Of a stretch of 6,101 nucleotides of DNA, positions 1 to 6,101 are shown piece after piece. The stretch spans positions 1 through 6,101 of the forward strand of contig JAPYOZ010000048.1 of the NCBI GenBank assembly GCA_029941485.1. The letters run 5' to 3'. A program made the position numbers and the translations under genes. The notes under the pieces were generated by a model. The model worked only from the letters and a program-made list of their open reading frames with translations. It made no database searches and was not told the origin of the DNA. This DNA comes from Gammaproteobacteria bacterium. Lineage in GTDB: Bacteria; Pseudomonadota; Gammaproteobacteria; PS1; Pseudothioglobaceae. Numbering within the stretch: the stretch's first letter is position 1; each line of letters starts with the position of its first letter.

Positions 1-1395
1 TTTGAATGGGATGGTGAGATTCAGTATAGCTCTAATTATTTTCCAAAATTTTATGAATACGCTATTGAACTCATTAACAAAAGCTTGGCTTATGTCTGTT
101 TTTTAACGTCCGATGAAACTCGTGAGTATCGTGGTACTTTAAAACAAGCAGGAAAAAATAGCCCATACCGTGATACCTCAATAAAAGAAAATTTAGAACT
201 ACTTGCTAAGATGAGAGAGGGTAAATTTTCCGAAGGGGAATGTGTATTACGTGCCAAAATAGATATGGGTAGCTCGTTTATGTGCATGCGCGATCCTACT
301 CTATATCGTATTCGTTTTGAAAAACACCATCAAACTGGTAATGAGTGGCGAATTTACCCAATGTATGATTTTGCACACTGTATCTCTGATGCGATTGAAG
401 GTATCACACACTCATTATGTACTTTAGAATTTCAAAATAATCGATATTTATATAATTGGATTTTAGAAAATATTAATGATTTTAACAAGCCTGATCGCCC
501 GCACCAGTATGAGTTCTCACGTTTAAATCTAGAATACACGGTAATGAGTAAACGCAAGCTGCAACAACTGGTTGAGAATGAACTGGTATCAGGTTGGGAC
601 GATCCTCGTATGCCGACAATTTCAGGCCTGCGTCGTCGTGGTTATACACCGGCATCCATTCGTGATTTTGTAGATCGTATTGGAATTTCAAAAGTTGATA
701 GCATGACTGATATGAAAATATTAGAAGACGCTGTGCGCGATGATTTAAACGTAGTAGCACCGCGCACCATGGGAGTAATTGATCCGATACGTGTAATTAT
801 TGAAAACTATCCCGAAGATCAGGTTGAAACATTGCAAGCCCCTATTCACCCACAAAATGAAGATATGGGTAAACGTGAAATATTTTTCTCAAGAGAGTTG
901 TTTATTGATAGAGCAGATTTTGAAGAAGTAGCGCCAAATAAAAAATTTAAACGATTAGCCATTAATAAAGAAGTTCGATTGCGAAATGCTTATGTGATTA
1001 ATGCCACTACTTTTGATACTGATTTTGACGGCAATATCACCACTGTATATGCTACGTACGATGCCGATACTTTAGGTAAAAACCCGGCTGATGGTCGCAA
1101 GGTTAAAGGTGTAATTCATTTTGTTGAAGCAACCAAAGCTCTAAAAGCTGAATTCAGAATTTATGATCGCTTATTTACCTTGGAAAATCCAGGAAAAAAT
1201 GATCACTTTGAAGAATTGATCAATCCAGAATCGTTGATAGTTACTTATGGTATGGTTGAACCGACTATGGCTAGTGCCAAGTCTGAAGCAGCTTATCAGT
1301 TTGAGCGTGAAGGTTATTTTTGTAGAGATAGTCAATCTCCAAATGAAATTGTTTTTAACAAAACTGTAAGTTTACGAGATACATGGAACAATTAA
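1..1395 (+). CDS. glnS: Glutaminyl-tRNA synthetase, 5'-truncated by window edge
   Basis: This class I aminoacyl-tRNA synthetase charges tRNA-Gln with glutamine in the cytoplasm, using ATP. The reading frame is open from base 1, so the TTG at 85 is internal and not a start. The fragment has 464 codons and ends in TAA at 1393-1395. Compared with E. coli GlnRS (about 554 residues), roughly 89 N-terminal residues, including the HIGH motif, lie left of the window. The class I second signature MSKR is at fragment codons 182-185. Residues matching the E. coli glutamine pocket are present: Tyr in PMYDF (codon 122, E. coli Y211), Cys140 (C229) and Gln169 (Q255). The signatures GITHSLCTLEF, SGLRRRGYT and YDADTL, and the C-terminal beta-barrel anticodon-binding half ending FNKTVSLRDTW, favour GlnRS over GluRS. 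A net three-residue insertion lies at codons 158-167. The gene converges on surE and the stop codons overlap. Confidence 0.97.
   Translation, partial: FEWDGEIQYSSNYFPKFYEYAIELINKSLAYVCFLTSDETREYRGTLKQAGKNSPYRDTSIKENLELLAKMREGKFSEGECVLRAKIDMGSSFMCMRDPTLYRIRFEKHHQTGNEWRIYPMYDFAHCISDAIEGITHSLCTLEFQNNRYLYNWILENINDFNKPDRPHQYEFSRLNLEYTVMSKRKLQQLVENELVSGWDDPRMPTISGLRRRGYTPASIRDFVDRIGISKVDSMTDMKILEDAVRDDLNVVAPRTMGVIDPIRVIIENYPEDQVETLQAPIHPQNEDMGKREIFFSRELFIDRADFEEVAPNKKFKRLAINKEVRLRNAYVINATTFDTDFDGNITTVYATYDADTLGKNPADGRKVKGVIHFVEATKALKAEFRIYDRLFTLENPGKNDHFEELINPESLIVTYGMVEPTMASAKSEAAYQFEREGYFCRDSQSPNEIVFNKTVSLRDTWNN
1392..1395. other. Interlocked convergent stop codons of glnS and surE
   Basis: The palindrome TTAA supplies both stop codons: TAA at 1393-1395 on the plus strand for glnS, and TAA read from 1394 to 1392 on the minus strand for surE. 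The genes therefore overlap tail-to-tail by four bases, leaving no room for an intergenic terminator. Any transcription stop must lie inside the other gene or depend on Rho. I saw no strong GC hairpin followed by a T-run within about 60 bases on either side. Confidence 0.95.
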
Positions 1396-2135
1396 CTAAC
1401 ACCTCCTAACCATTCTGAAACAGTATCAATTTCGTTATATTTAGTTAGATCAATTTGTAGTGGGGTAACTGATACATAATTATTAGCAATAGCATGAAAA
1501 TCAGTACCTACACCGTTATCAGCTTCTTTGCCATTCTCACCAATCCAGTATAGTGATGGATCGTCTTTATCAAGTATACCCTGCTCTGACATGTGGCGCT
1601 TACCCAAGCGTGTGGTTTGAAAGCCCTGAATATCCTCTAATAGAACGTCTGGCACATTGACATTTAAAATAGTATCGTGTGATAATTGAGCGTGAGAGAT
1701 TTGATTAATGAGTTTTTTAGCAATAGCGCCAGCAGTTTCAAAATACTTACCTTCCCAGCTTGCTAACGAGATTGCAACTGATGGTAGGCCTAAAAAACGC
1801 CCTTCTATTGCGCCAGCAACCGTGCCAGAATAAATGACGTCATCACCTAAATTAGGGCCAAAATTAATACCCGTAACCACTAAATCAATATCTTCATCTA
1901 AAAATCCACAAAGTGCCAAATGCACACAATCACTCGGTGTGGCATCAATACTGTAAATATTAGTATCAATCTTAATGGGTTTTAAAGGCTTATCAAGTGT
2001 AAGAGAACTACTGGACGCTGATTTATTTTCGCTAGGGGCAACCACAATAACATTGTGATCTTCGGATAATGACTTGGCTAGCTGTTTAATACCCTTAGCC
2101 TTATAGCCATCATCATTACTGATTAAAATTCGCAT
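1392..2135 (-). CDS. surE: 5'/3'-nucleotidase SurE (survival protein E)
   Basis: SurE is a cytoplasmic, divalent-metal-dependent phosphatase that removes phosphate from nucleoside monophosphates; some members also act on short polyphosphate. The 247-residue product is close to the E. coli protein (253) and looks complete. The N-terminal signature MRILISNDDG carries the metal ligands D8 and D9. S39 and N95 fall at the other two ligand positions known from Thermotoga SurE. The GINFGPNLGDDVIYSGTVAGA block (residues 89-109) is the family's core motif. The ATG at 2135 gives the exact family N-terminus. It overlaps the clpA stop by one base (TAATG on the minus strand) and has no good Shine-Dalgarno at normal spacing, so translation probably depends on ribosomes finishing clpA. 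Unlike E. coli, no pcm, nlpD or rpoS follows: the gene runs directly into convergent glnS. Confidence 0.97.
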   Translation of the reverse strand: MRILISNDDGYKAKGIKQLAKSLSEDHNVIVVAPSENKSASSSSLTLDKPLKPIKIDTNIYSIDATPSDCVHLALCGFLDEDIDLVVTGINFGPNLGDDVIYSGTVAGAIEGRFLGLPSVAISLASWEGKYFETAGAIAKKLINQISHAQLSHDTILNVNVPDVLLEDIQGFQTTRLGKRHMSEQGILDKDDPSLYWIGENGKEADNGVGTDFHAIANNYVSVTPLQIDLTKYNEIDTVSEWLGGVS

Positions 2136-2137
2136 TA
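2133..2137 (-). other. clpA stop / surE start overlap (TAATG)
   Basis: On the minus strand the clpA stop TAA (2137-2135) and the surE start ATG (2135-2133) share one A. This arrangement is typical of termination-reinitiation coupling. It is supported here by the lack of a Shine-Dalgarno at normal distance: the nearest AAGG is about 20 bases upstream of the ATG. The coupling itself is inferred. Confidence 0.7.
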
Positions 2138-4354
2138 AGAAATGTTCAAAGTAACCTTGTCTTTTTTAGCGCCGACTTTAACCGTACCTCCATCAACTAA
2201 CTTACCAAAGAGTAGTTCATCAGCTAATGGTTTTCGAATTTCTTTCTCAATCAAGCGAGACATTGGTCGTGCACCCATCTTGGCATCATAACCGTGTTTA
2301 GCAAACCATTTTCGTGCTGCATCAGATACAATCAAAGATACATTTTTGTTCTCCAGCGCTTCTTCAAGCTCAAACAAAAATTTATTAACAACAAAAACGA
2401 TGTTCTCTGGATTAAGAGAATTAAAATAGATAATCTCAGAAAGACGGTTTCTAAACTCTGGAGTGAATGTCTTTTTAAGTTCACCCTCATAATCGAGTGA
2501 ATGGTCTTGTTCGTTAAAACCAATAGAAGATCTTTGTATGCTTTGTGCGCCAGCATTAGATGTCATGACTAGAATTACGTTTCTAAAGTCAATCTCTCTA
2601 CCATTAGCATCAGTTAATACACCATGGTCCATTACTTGCAATAATAAATTAAAAATATCTGGGTGTGCTTTTTCAATCTCATCAAGCAGTAATACTGCAT
2701 ACGGATTGCTATTAACCGCTTCGGTCAACAACCCACCTTCATCATAACCCACGTAACCAGGAGGGGATCCGATTAACTTAGAAATTGAATGGCGCTCTAT
2801 GTATTCACTCATGTCAAATCGCAATAATTTCACGCCCATAATTCGGGCTAATTGCTTACAAATTTCTGTTTTACCAACGCCCGTAGGACCAGCAAACAAG
2901 AAAGATCCCATTGGCTTATCGACTTGTGCCAAACCTGATCGTGACAATTTGATGGAAGTGGATAAACTATTTACAGCATTATCCTGACCAAACACACCTA
3001 ACCTTAACTCTGATTCTAAATTTTTAAGCAATGATTTATCATCATTTGTTACTTGTCGTGATGGAATGCGTGCCAGCTTTGCAATAATATTTTCAATATC
3101 ACTCACGCCAATATTAATCTTGCGCTTAGATTTAGGCTGAATTTGTTGTAGCGCCCCCACCTCATCAATCACATCTATGGCTTTATCTGGCAAACGACGG
3201 TCACTCATATGACGATGCGATAGCTCAGCGGCAGACACCAATGCTGCTTTTGAATATTTAACCTTATGATGGTCTTGGTAATATTTCTTAAGACCGTGCA
3301 AAATTTTAACCGTATCATCAACAGAAGGTTCATCGATGTCTATTTTTTGAAAACGACGAGTGAGTGCGTGATCCTTTTCAAATACCTTACGATACTCTTC
3401 ATAAGTAGTTGAACCTATGCATTTTAATGAGCCATCAGCCAGTGCAGGCTTAAGTAAGTTTGAAGCATCTAATGAACCGCCAGATACGCTGCCTGCGCCA
3501 ATCAGAGTATGAATTTCATCAATGAATAAGATCGAGTGTGGAATTTTCTCAAGGTCAGTTAATACTGCTTTTAAACGCTTTTCAAAATCTCCCCGATATT
3601 TTGTGCCGGCAATCAGTGCGCCGATGTCTAAAGAGTAAATGCTAGCCTCTGTGAGTACTTTTGGCACTTTTCCGTCAACAATTTTTTTAGCGATTCCTTC
3701 AGCGATTGCTGTTTTTCCAACGCCTGCTTGACCCACAAATAGCGGATTGTTTTTTCGCCTCCTAGACAGTACTTGTACCGTACGCATCACTTCTTCTTCT
3801 CTGCCTAGCAGAGGATCAATCTTCCCTTGACGGGCTTTATTGCACAAATTAGATGCATAAGTATCTAATGCTGATTTTTTAGATTTTTTGTTATCACTCT
3901 CTATTCTTGGCTTTTCTTCAATAGACTCCGGAATTTGCGTTGAGATGCCTTCCATTACGTCTAAACGAGATATGTTATTGAGCTTTAACAAATAAACAGC
4001 GTGAGATTCTTTTTCAGAAAAAATACTAACCATTACATTCATAGCGTAAACGGTGGTTTTTTGTGCCGATTGCGCCTGATAAACACTGCGCTGCAATACG
4101 CGCTGAAAACCTACTGTAGGTACAATATCAATCTCAGAATCTTGTGCAATGAGCGGTGTGTGTGAGTCAATATGTTCTTCCAATTCTGCCTTAACTTCAT
4201 CCACATTAACGCGCTTATTGCGCAAAAAAGTAATCACTTCGTCAATATTTAATAGTGCTAAGAGCAAATGTTCAACAGTCACAAATTCAAGGCGATTGTT
4301 TCTTGCCTGAGTCATGACGTAATTAATTTCTTGCTGGAGCCCTGTTTCAATCAT
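2135..4354 (-). CDS. clpA: ATP-dependent Clp protease ATP-binding subunit ClpA
   Basis: ClpA is the AAA+ unfoldase of the ClpAP protease. It forms hexamers that pull proteins into the ClpP chamber. The protein has 739 residues (E. coli 758). An N-domain (about 1-140), the ClpS docking platform, is followed by a charged linker (about 141-165). D1 has Walker A GQAGVGKT (208-215), pore loop KYRG (252-255), Walker B ILFIDE (275-280) and arginines R333/R334. D2 has Walker A GPTGVGKT (489-496), pore loop GYVG (533-536), Walker B LLLDE (555-559), arginine finger region FRNR (634-637) and sensor-2 GARP (694-697). There is no ClpB-type coiled-coil M-domain. The ClpP-docking loop is IGF (611-613), where E. 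coli ClpA has IGL and ClpX has IGF. The E. coli C-terminal tail is missing: the protein stops right after the last beta-strand. The ATG at 4354 has a good ribosome site. clpS lies 34 nt upstream and surE overlaps the stop. Confidence 0.98.
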   Translation of the reverse strand: MIETGLQQEINYVMTQARNNRLEFVTVEHLLLALLNIDEVITFLRNKRVNVDEVKAELEEHIDSHTPLIAQDSEIDIVPTVGFQRVLQRSVYQAQSAQKTTVYAMNVMVSIFSEKESHAVYLLKLNNISRLDVMEGISTQIPESIEEKPRIESDNKKSKKSALDTYASNLCNKARQGKIDPLLGREEEVMRTVQVLSRRRKNNPLFVGQAGVGKTAIAEGIAKKIVDGKVPKVLTEASIYSLDIGALIAGTKYRGDFEKRLKAVLTDLEKIPHSILFIDEIHTLIGAGSVSGGSLDASNLLKPALADGSLKCIGSTTYEEYRKVFEKDHALTRRFQKIDIDEPSVDDTVKILHGLKKYYQDHHKVKYSKAALVSAAELSHRHMSDRRLPDKAIDVIDEVGALQQIQPKSKRKINIGVSDIENIIAKLARIPSRQVTNDDKSLLKNLESELRLGVFGQDNAVNSLSTSIKLSRSGLAQVDKPMGSFLFAGPTGVGKTEICKQLARIMGVKLLRFDMSEYIERHSISKLIGSPPGYVGYDEGGLLTEAVNSNPYAVLLLDEIEKAHPDIFNLLLQVMDHGVLTDANGREIDFRNVILVMTSNAGAQSIQRSSIGFNEQDHSLDYEGELKKTFTPEFRNRLSEIIYFNSLNPENIVFVVNKFLFELEEALENKNVSLIVSDAARKWFAKHGYDAKMGARPMSRLIEKEIRKPLADELLFGKLVDGGTVKVGAKKDKVTLNIS

Positions 4355-4361
4355 AAAAAAA

Positions 4362-4368
4362 TCCTCTT
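4362..4368 (-). promoter_or_regulatory. Ribosome binding site of clpA
   Basis: The minus strand reads AAGAGGA, then seven T residues, then the ATG at 4354. This is the clearest Shine-Dalgarno in the window and fixes the clpA start. lptG, clpS and surE, by contrast, have weak or no such signal, which fits clpA being translated independently and the others by coupling or weak initiation. Confidence 0.75.
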
Positions 4369-4380
4369 ATTGTGTCTTGC

Positions 4381-4386
4381 ATTATA
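4381..4386 (-). promoter_or_regulatory. Candidate -10 element of an internal clpA promoter
   Basis: The minus strand has a perfect TATAAT in the 34-base clpS/clpA gap. It would start transcription near 4374, about 20 bases before the clpA ATG and just upstream of its ribosome site. The -35 position, inside the end of clpS, is poor (TTCGTG at 17-base spacing) and there is no extended TGn. In an AT-rich genome a chance match is quite possible, so this is a candidate only. It would give clpA and surE expression separate from lptG-clpS. Confidence 0.35.
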
Positions 4387-4388
4387 CG

Positions 4389-4688
4389 CTAAGCCTTTAA
4401 TTCACGAATAACGCACATTAACGGCTGCTCTTCCTTTCTTGCAAAATCAATCACCTGTGATACTTTTGTTTGTGCAATGTCGTGTGGATAAACACCACAA
4501 ATACCTTCACCCTCTAGATGGATTTTAAGCATAATTGCCTGTGCCGCTTCTTCATTTTTTGAAAAAAATCTCATTAAAACCTCAACCACAAAATCCATGG
4601 TTGTGTAGTCATCGTTAAGCAATAAAACTTGAAATCTCTTTGGCTTTTTAACTTTAGACTTGGTATTTTGAATTAATGTTTGTGCCAT
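4389..4688 (-). CDS. clpS: ATP-dependent Clp protease adaptor ClpS
   Basis: ClpS is a small cytoplasmic adaptor that binds N-terminal destabilising residues (Leu, Phe, Tyr, Trp) and hands the substrate to the ClpA N-domain. The 99-residue product has a short basic, flexible N-terminal arm (about 1-17) and a complete core. Residues lining the N-degron pocket in E. coli are recognisable at a constant offset of nine: N25, D26, D27, T29, the gatekeeper M31 (E. coli M40, which excludes beta-branched residues), M53 and H57 (E. coli H66). ICGVYPHDIAQTKV (63-76) and the C-terminal region EEQPLMCVIRE are also typical. The arm is about nine residues shorter than in E. coli. ATG at 4688 is one base beyond the lptG stop (TAATATG), with only a weak purine stretch upstream, so it is probably coupled to lptG translation. 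The stop codon is TAG. clpA, its partner gene, follows at once. Confidence 0.98.
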   Translation of the reverse strand: MAQTLIQNTKSKVKKPKRFQVLLLNDDYTTMDFVVEVLMRFFSKNEEAAQAIMLKIHLEGEGICGVYPHDIAQTKVSQVIDFARKEEQPLMCVIRELKA

Positions 4689-4689
4689 A

Positions 4690-5772
4690 TTATCTTACTG
4701 AAACTCGATACAACATAAAAATGGCAAAAATAAACGCCACTAACGTTGGTAAAGAAGCACTCAATAAATGATTTAAATCAAATCTTAACGAAAGCATACC
4801 GCCCATTCTGGATGACAATTCAAAAAACAAGCTAATCACTACACCTGTAAAAATCTTTCGCCCTAATGAGGAATCTCTAAGTGACCCAAACACAAAAGGA
4901 ATGGAAAGGATAATCATGGCGATTAACGTTAATGGTTTCATGATTCGCTGATAAAGCTCCACCTCGTAAATATCTGTAGATAGGTCATTGTTGGATAAAA
5001 ACTGAACACGCCTAAACAATTGCCAAGTTGAAAATCCTTCTGGATCTCTTTTTAAAGACTTGATTAATTCTTTATCAAAAGTTACTTCTGTAGCGTATTT
5101 TTGCAAAGTTTTTTTATCAATAATTGAGAATTTTTGATCGGAATTAATGCCGTAATAATTCGATTTTTGTAGAATCATTTTCTCGCCATCAAAAATAGCA
5201 TTATCACTAAAAACAACTGAATCAAGTGTGTTAGATTTACTTAAATTAATCAAAGTGGTCTTATTAAATAACGTACCTCCTATGTTTCTATCCACATGAA
5301 TAAAGTTACTCCCGTCTCTTAGCCAAAATCCTTGCTGAGTGGAAGAAATTACACTTTCACCTAATGCATTTGCACGATACTTTTTTGCTTGATCAGAAAA
5401 TAAAGGCGAAATAAACTCTCCAAAGATAATCATCACAATGATAAATGCAAAACTTATTTTCAATGTTACTTTGGTAATTTCCATGATTGAAATACCCGCA
5501 CCTCGCATAATAATTAATTCACTATTACTGGCTAAATGACCCAAACCCAAAATACAACCAAGCAAAATAATAAGCGATGAAAGAGCATAAGTCATGGATG
5601 GAATTAAAAGCCCAACATAAACCAAGGCATCAAGCAGTGTATAGCCTGAACGACCGATATCGCCCACTTCTTCTAAAAATTTAAAAAATGCGAAAATACC
5701 CACTAACACTACCATGACGGATAGAGAATATTTAAGTAGTGTTTTAGTAATGTAGCGGTCTAAAATTTTCAT
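4690..5772 (-). CDS. lptG: LPS export system permease LptG
   Basis: LptG is an inner-membrane subunit of the LptB2FG ABC transporter, which extracts lipopolysaccharide and passes it to the Lpt bridge. I place the start at ATG 5772, giving MKILDRYI and 360 residues, the same length as E. coli LptG. A GTG at 5823 would add 17 unrelated residues and run into guaA. Hydrophobic segments lie at about 13-33, 57-77 and 103-123, then a polar periplasmic beta-jellyroll region (about 124-270), then about 278-297, 306-326 and 335-356: the 3+3 YjgP/YjgQ layout. LptG is favoured over LptF by K31 (E. coli LptG K34), the LptB-contacting coupling helix with SNSELIIMR and E85 (E. coli E88), and STQQGFWLRDG (143-154). 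E. coli R136 is kept as R133; R133 is replaced by K130. lptF is not upstream, which is unusual. This is the first gene of the lptG-clpS-clpA-surE run. Confidence 0.96.
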   Translation of the reverse strand: MKILDRYITKTLLKYSLSVMVVLVGIFAFFKFLEEVGDIGRSGYTLLDALVYVGLLIPSMTYALSSLIILLGCILGLGHLASNSELIIMRGAGISIMEITKVTLKISFAFIIVMIIFGEFISPLFSDQAKKYRANALGESVISSTQQGFWLRDGSNFIHVDRNIGGTLFNKTTLINLSKSNTLDSVVFSDNAIFDGEKMILQKSNYYGINSDQKFSIIDKKTLQKYATEVTFDKELIKSLKRDPEGFSTWQLFRRVQFLSNNDLSTDIYEVELYQRIMKPLTLIAMIILSIPFVFGSLRDSSLGRKIFTGVVISLFFELSSRMGGMLSLRFDLNHLLSASLPTLVAFIFAIFMLYRVSVR

Positions 5773-5778
5773 TAAAAT
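5773..5778 (+). promoter_or_regulatory. Candidate -10 element of guaA
   Basis: TAAAAT (five of six matches to TATAAT) directly abuts the lptG start codon. It would place a start site near 5785, about 24 bases before the guaA ATG. No good -35 is visible at 16-18 bases upstream, inside lptG. The call rests mainly on position and is weak. Confidence 0.2.
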
Positions 5779-5805
5779 ACTAGGTTTACACAAAAGACAG
5801 TGTTC

Positions 5806-5814
5806 ATTATGACA
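5806..5814 (-). promoter_or_regulatory. Candidate extended -10 promoter of lptG
   Basis: The minus strand reads TGTCATAAT, an extended -10 (TGn plus five of six matches to TATAAT), overlapping the guaA start codon. Transcription would begin near 5799, giving a leader of about 27 bases before the lptG ATG at 5772. No convincing -35 is seen at 16-18 bases, which extended -10 promoters can tolerate. A weaker alternative is TAGTAT just before the lptG ATG. Confidence 0.3.
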
Positions 5815-6101
5815 AATATTCACAACGACAAGATCTTAATTCTTGATTTTGGCTCTCAATACACGCAATTAATTGCTCGTCGAGTCAGAGAGATTGGTGT
5901 GTATTGTGAATTATTTCCTTATGACGTAGATGTAGACTTTATTAAGAATTTCAATCCTAAAGGCATTATCTTATCCGGAGGCCCTGACACAGTAACCACG
6001 GATGACTCTGCTAGAGCGCCACAAATTGTTTTCGATCTTGATGTACCAATATTAGGTATTTGCTACGGCATGCAAACCATGGCCATGCAACTGGGTGGTA
6101 A
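5809..6101 (+). CDS. guaA: GMP synthase (glutamine-hydrolysing), 3'-truncated by window edge
   Basis: GuaA converts XMP to GMP in de novo purine synthesis, using ATP and ammonia released from glutamine by its N-terminal class I amidotransferase domain. Ninety-seven complete codons are visible, all in that domain. Residues 9-29 form the first strand and helix with ILDFGSQYTQLIARRVRE. The ILSGGP oxyanion-region motif is at 54-59. The nucleophile elbow GICYGMQTMAMQLGG starts at 83, with catalytic Cys85 (Cys86 in E. coli). The catalytic His/Glu, the ATP-pyrophosphatase domain and the dimerisation domain lie beyond the edge. The ATG at 5809 gives the expected start (MTNIHNDKILILDFG), but its upstream sequence has no strong Shine-Dalgarno, only the purine-rich AAAAGACAG further away. 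The gene is divergent from lptG, and guaB, its operon partner in E. coli, is not immediately upstream. Confidence 0.97.
   Translation, partial: MTNIHNDKILILDFGSQYTQLIARRVREIGVYCELFPYDVDVDFIKNFNPKGIILSGGPDTVTTDDSARAPQIVFDLDVPILGICYGMQTMAMQLGG

Noticed and set aside
85..87. TTG at 85 as a start codon for glnS.
   Set aside because: The same frame is open to base 1 and codons 1-28 match GlnRS (WDGEIQYSSNYF, then AIELINKSLAYV), so the gene simply enters from the left.
482..760. 92-codon open frame antisense to glnS.
   Set aside because: It lies wholly inside a well-conserved gene, has no recognisable family or ribosome site, and is what chance gives opposite a real coding frame.
1393..1447. Inverted repeat TAACTAA/TTAGTTA as a bidirectional terminator between glnS and surE.
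   Set aside because: The stem is only 7 bp and AT-rich, the loop is 41 bases, and there is no T-run after it.
2294..2987. Several 60-75-codon open frames within the clpA region, on both strands.
   Set aside because: All lie within the D2 coding region of clpA. Their proteins have no recognisable domain, and the clpA frame is continuous with all motifs present.
5773..5823. N-terminal extension of lptG from GTG 5823, containing closely spaced Cys/His residues (CHNEHCLLC) that resemble a metal-binding motif.
   Set aside because: It overlaps the guaA start by 15 bases, has no counterpart in LptG, and starting at ATG 5772 gives the exact family N-terminus and length. The Cys/His pattern is a by-product of reading the spacer and guaA start antisense.
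1..6101. Possible mobile element, phage, defence cluster, CRISPR array or RNA gene.
   Set aside because: Every base outside three gaps of 36 bp or less belongs to a recognised housekeeping gene. No transposase, direct-repeat array, tRNA-like fold or integration site was seen on reading both strands.

Overview
This window looks like a piece of the core chromosome of an AT-rich, Gram-negative gammaproteobacterium. GC is roughly 25-50% in the lines I sampled and mostly in the 30s. The evidence is a proteobacterial-type glutaminyl-tRNA synthetase close to the Escherichia coli enzyme, a ClpS/ClpA pair, the lipopolysaccharide (LPS) exporter subunit LptG, and a SurE nucleotidase. The low GC and near absence of intergenic DNA suggest a streamlined or symbiont-type lineage (SUP05/Thioglobus-like clades are one possibility). 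That placement is inference only; no gene here fixes the genus.

Layout: (1) 1-1395, plus strand: the 3' five-sixths of glnS, cut by the left edge. (2) 1392-5772, minus strand: four intact genes, transcribed in the order lptG, clpS, clpA, surE. The junctions are a 1-nt gap (lptG/clpS), a 34-nt gap (clpS/clpA) and a 1-nt stop/start overlap (clpA/surE). (3) 5809-6101, plus strand: the first 97 codons of guaA, cut by the right edge and divergent from lptG across 36 bp. The convergent glnS/surE pair shares a TTAA, so both stop codons interlock. No stretch over 36 bp lacks a gene, and I see no RNA gene, mobile element, CRISPR array or long repeat.

Function: ClpS and ClpA are direct partners. ClpS delivers N-degron substrates to ClpA, which unfolds them for ClpP (not in the window). 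LptG forms the LPS extractor with LptF and LptB, neither of which is adjacent. SurE is a nucleoside 5'-monophosphate phosphatase, and GuaA makes GMP, but there is no visible link between those two beyond proximity. The four minus-strand genes read as one transcription unit, probably with an extra internal promoter just before clpA.

No undescribed system is evident. The points worth a second look concern organisation: lptG without lptF, surE outside its pcm/nlpD/rpoS context, the interlocked stops, the compact divergent promoter region, and a ClpA lacking the C-terminal tail of the E. coli protein.
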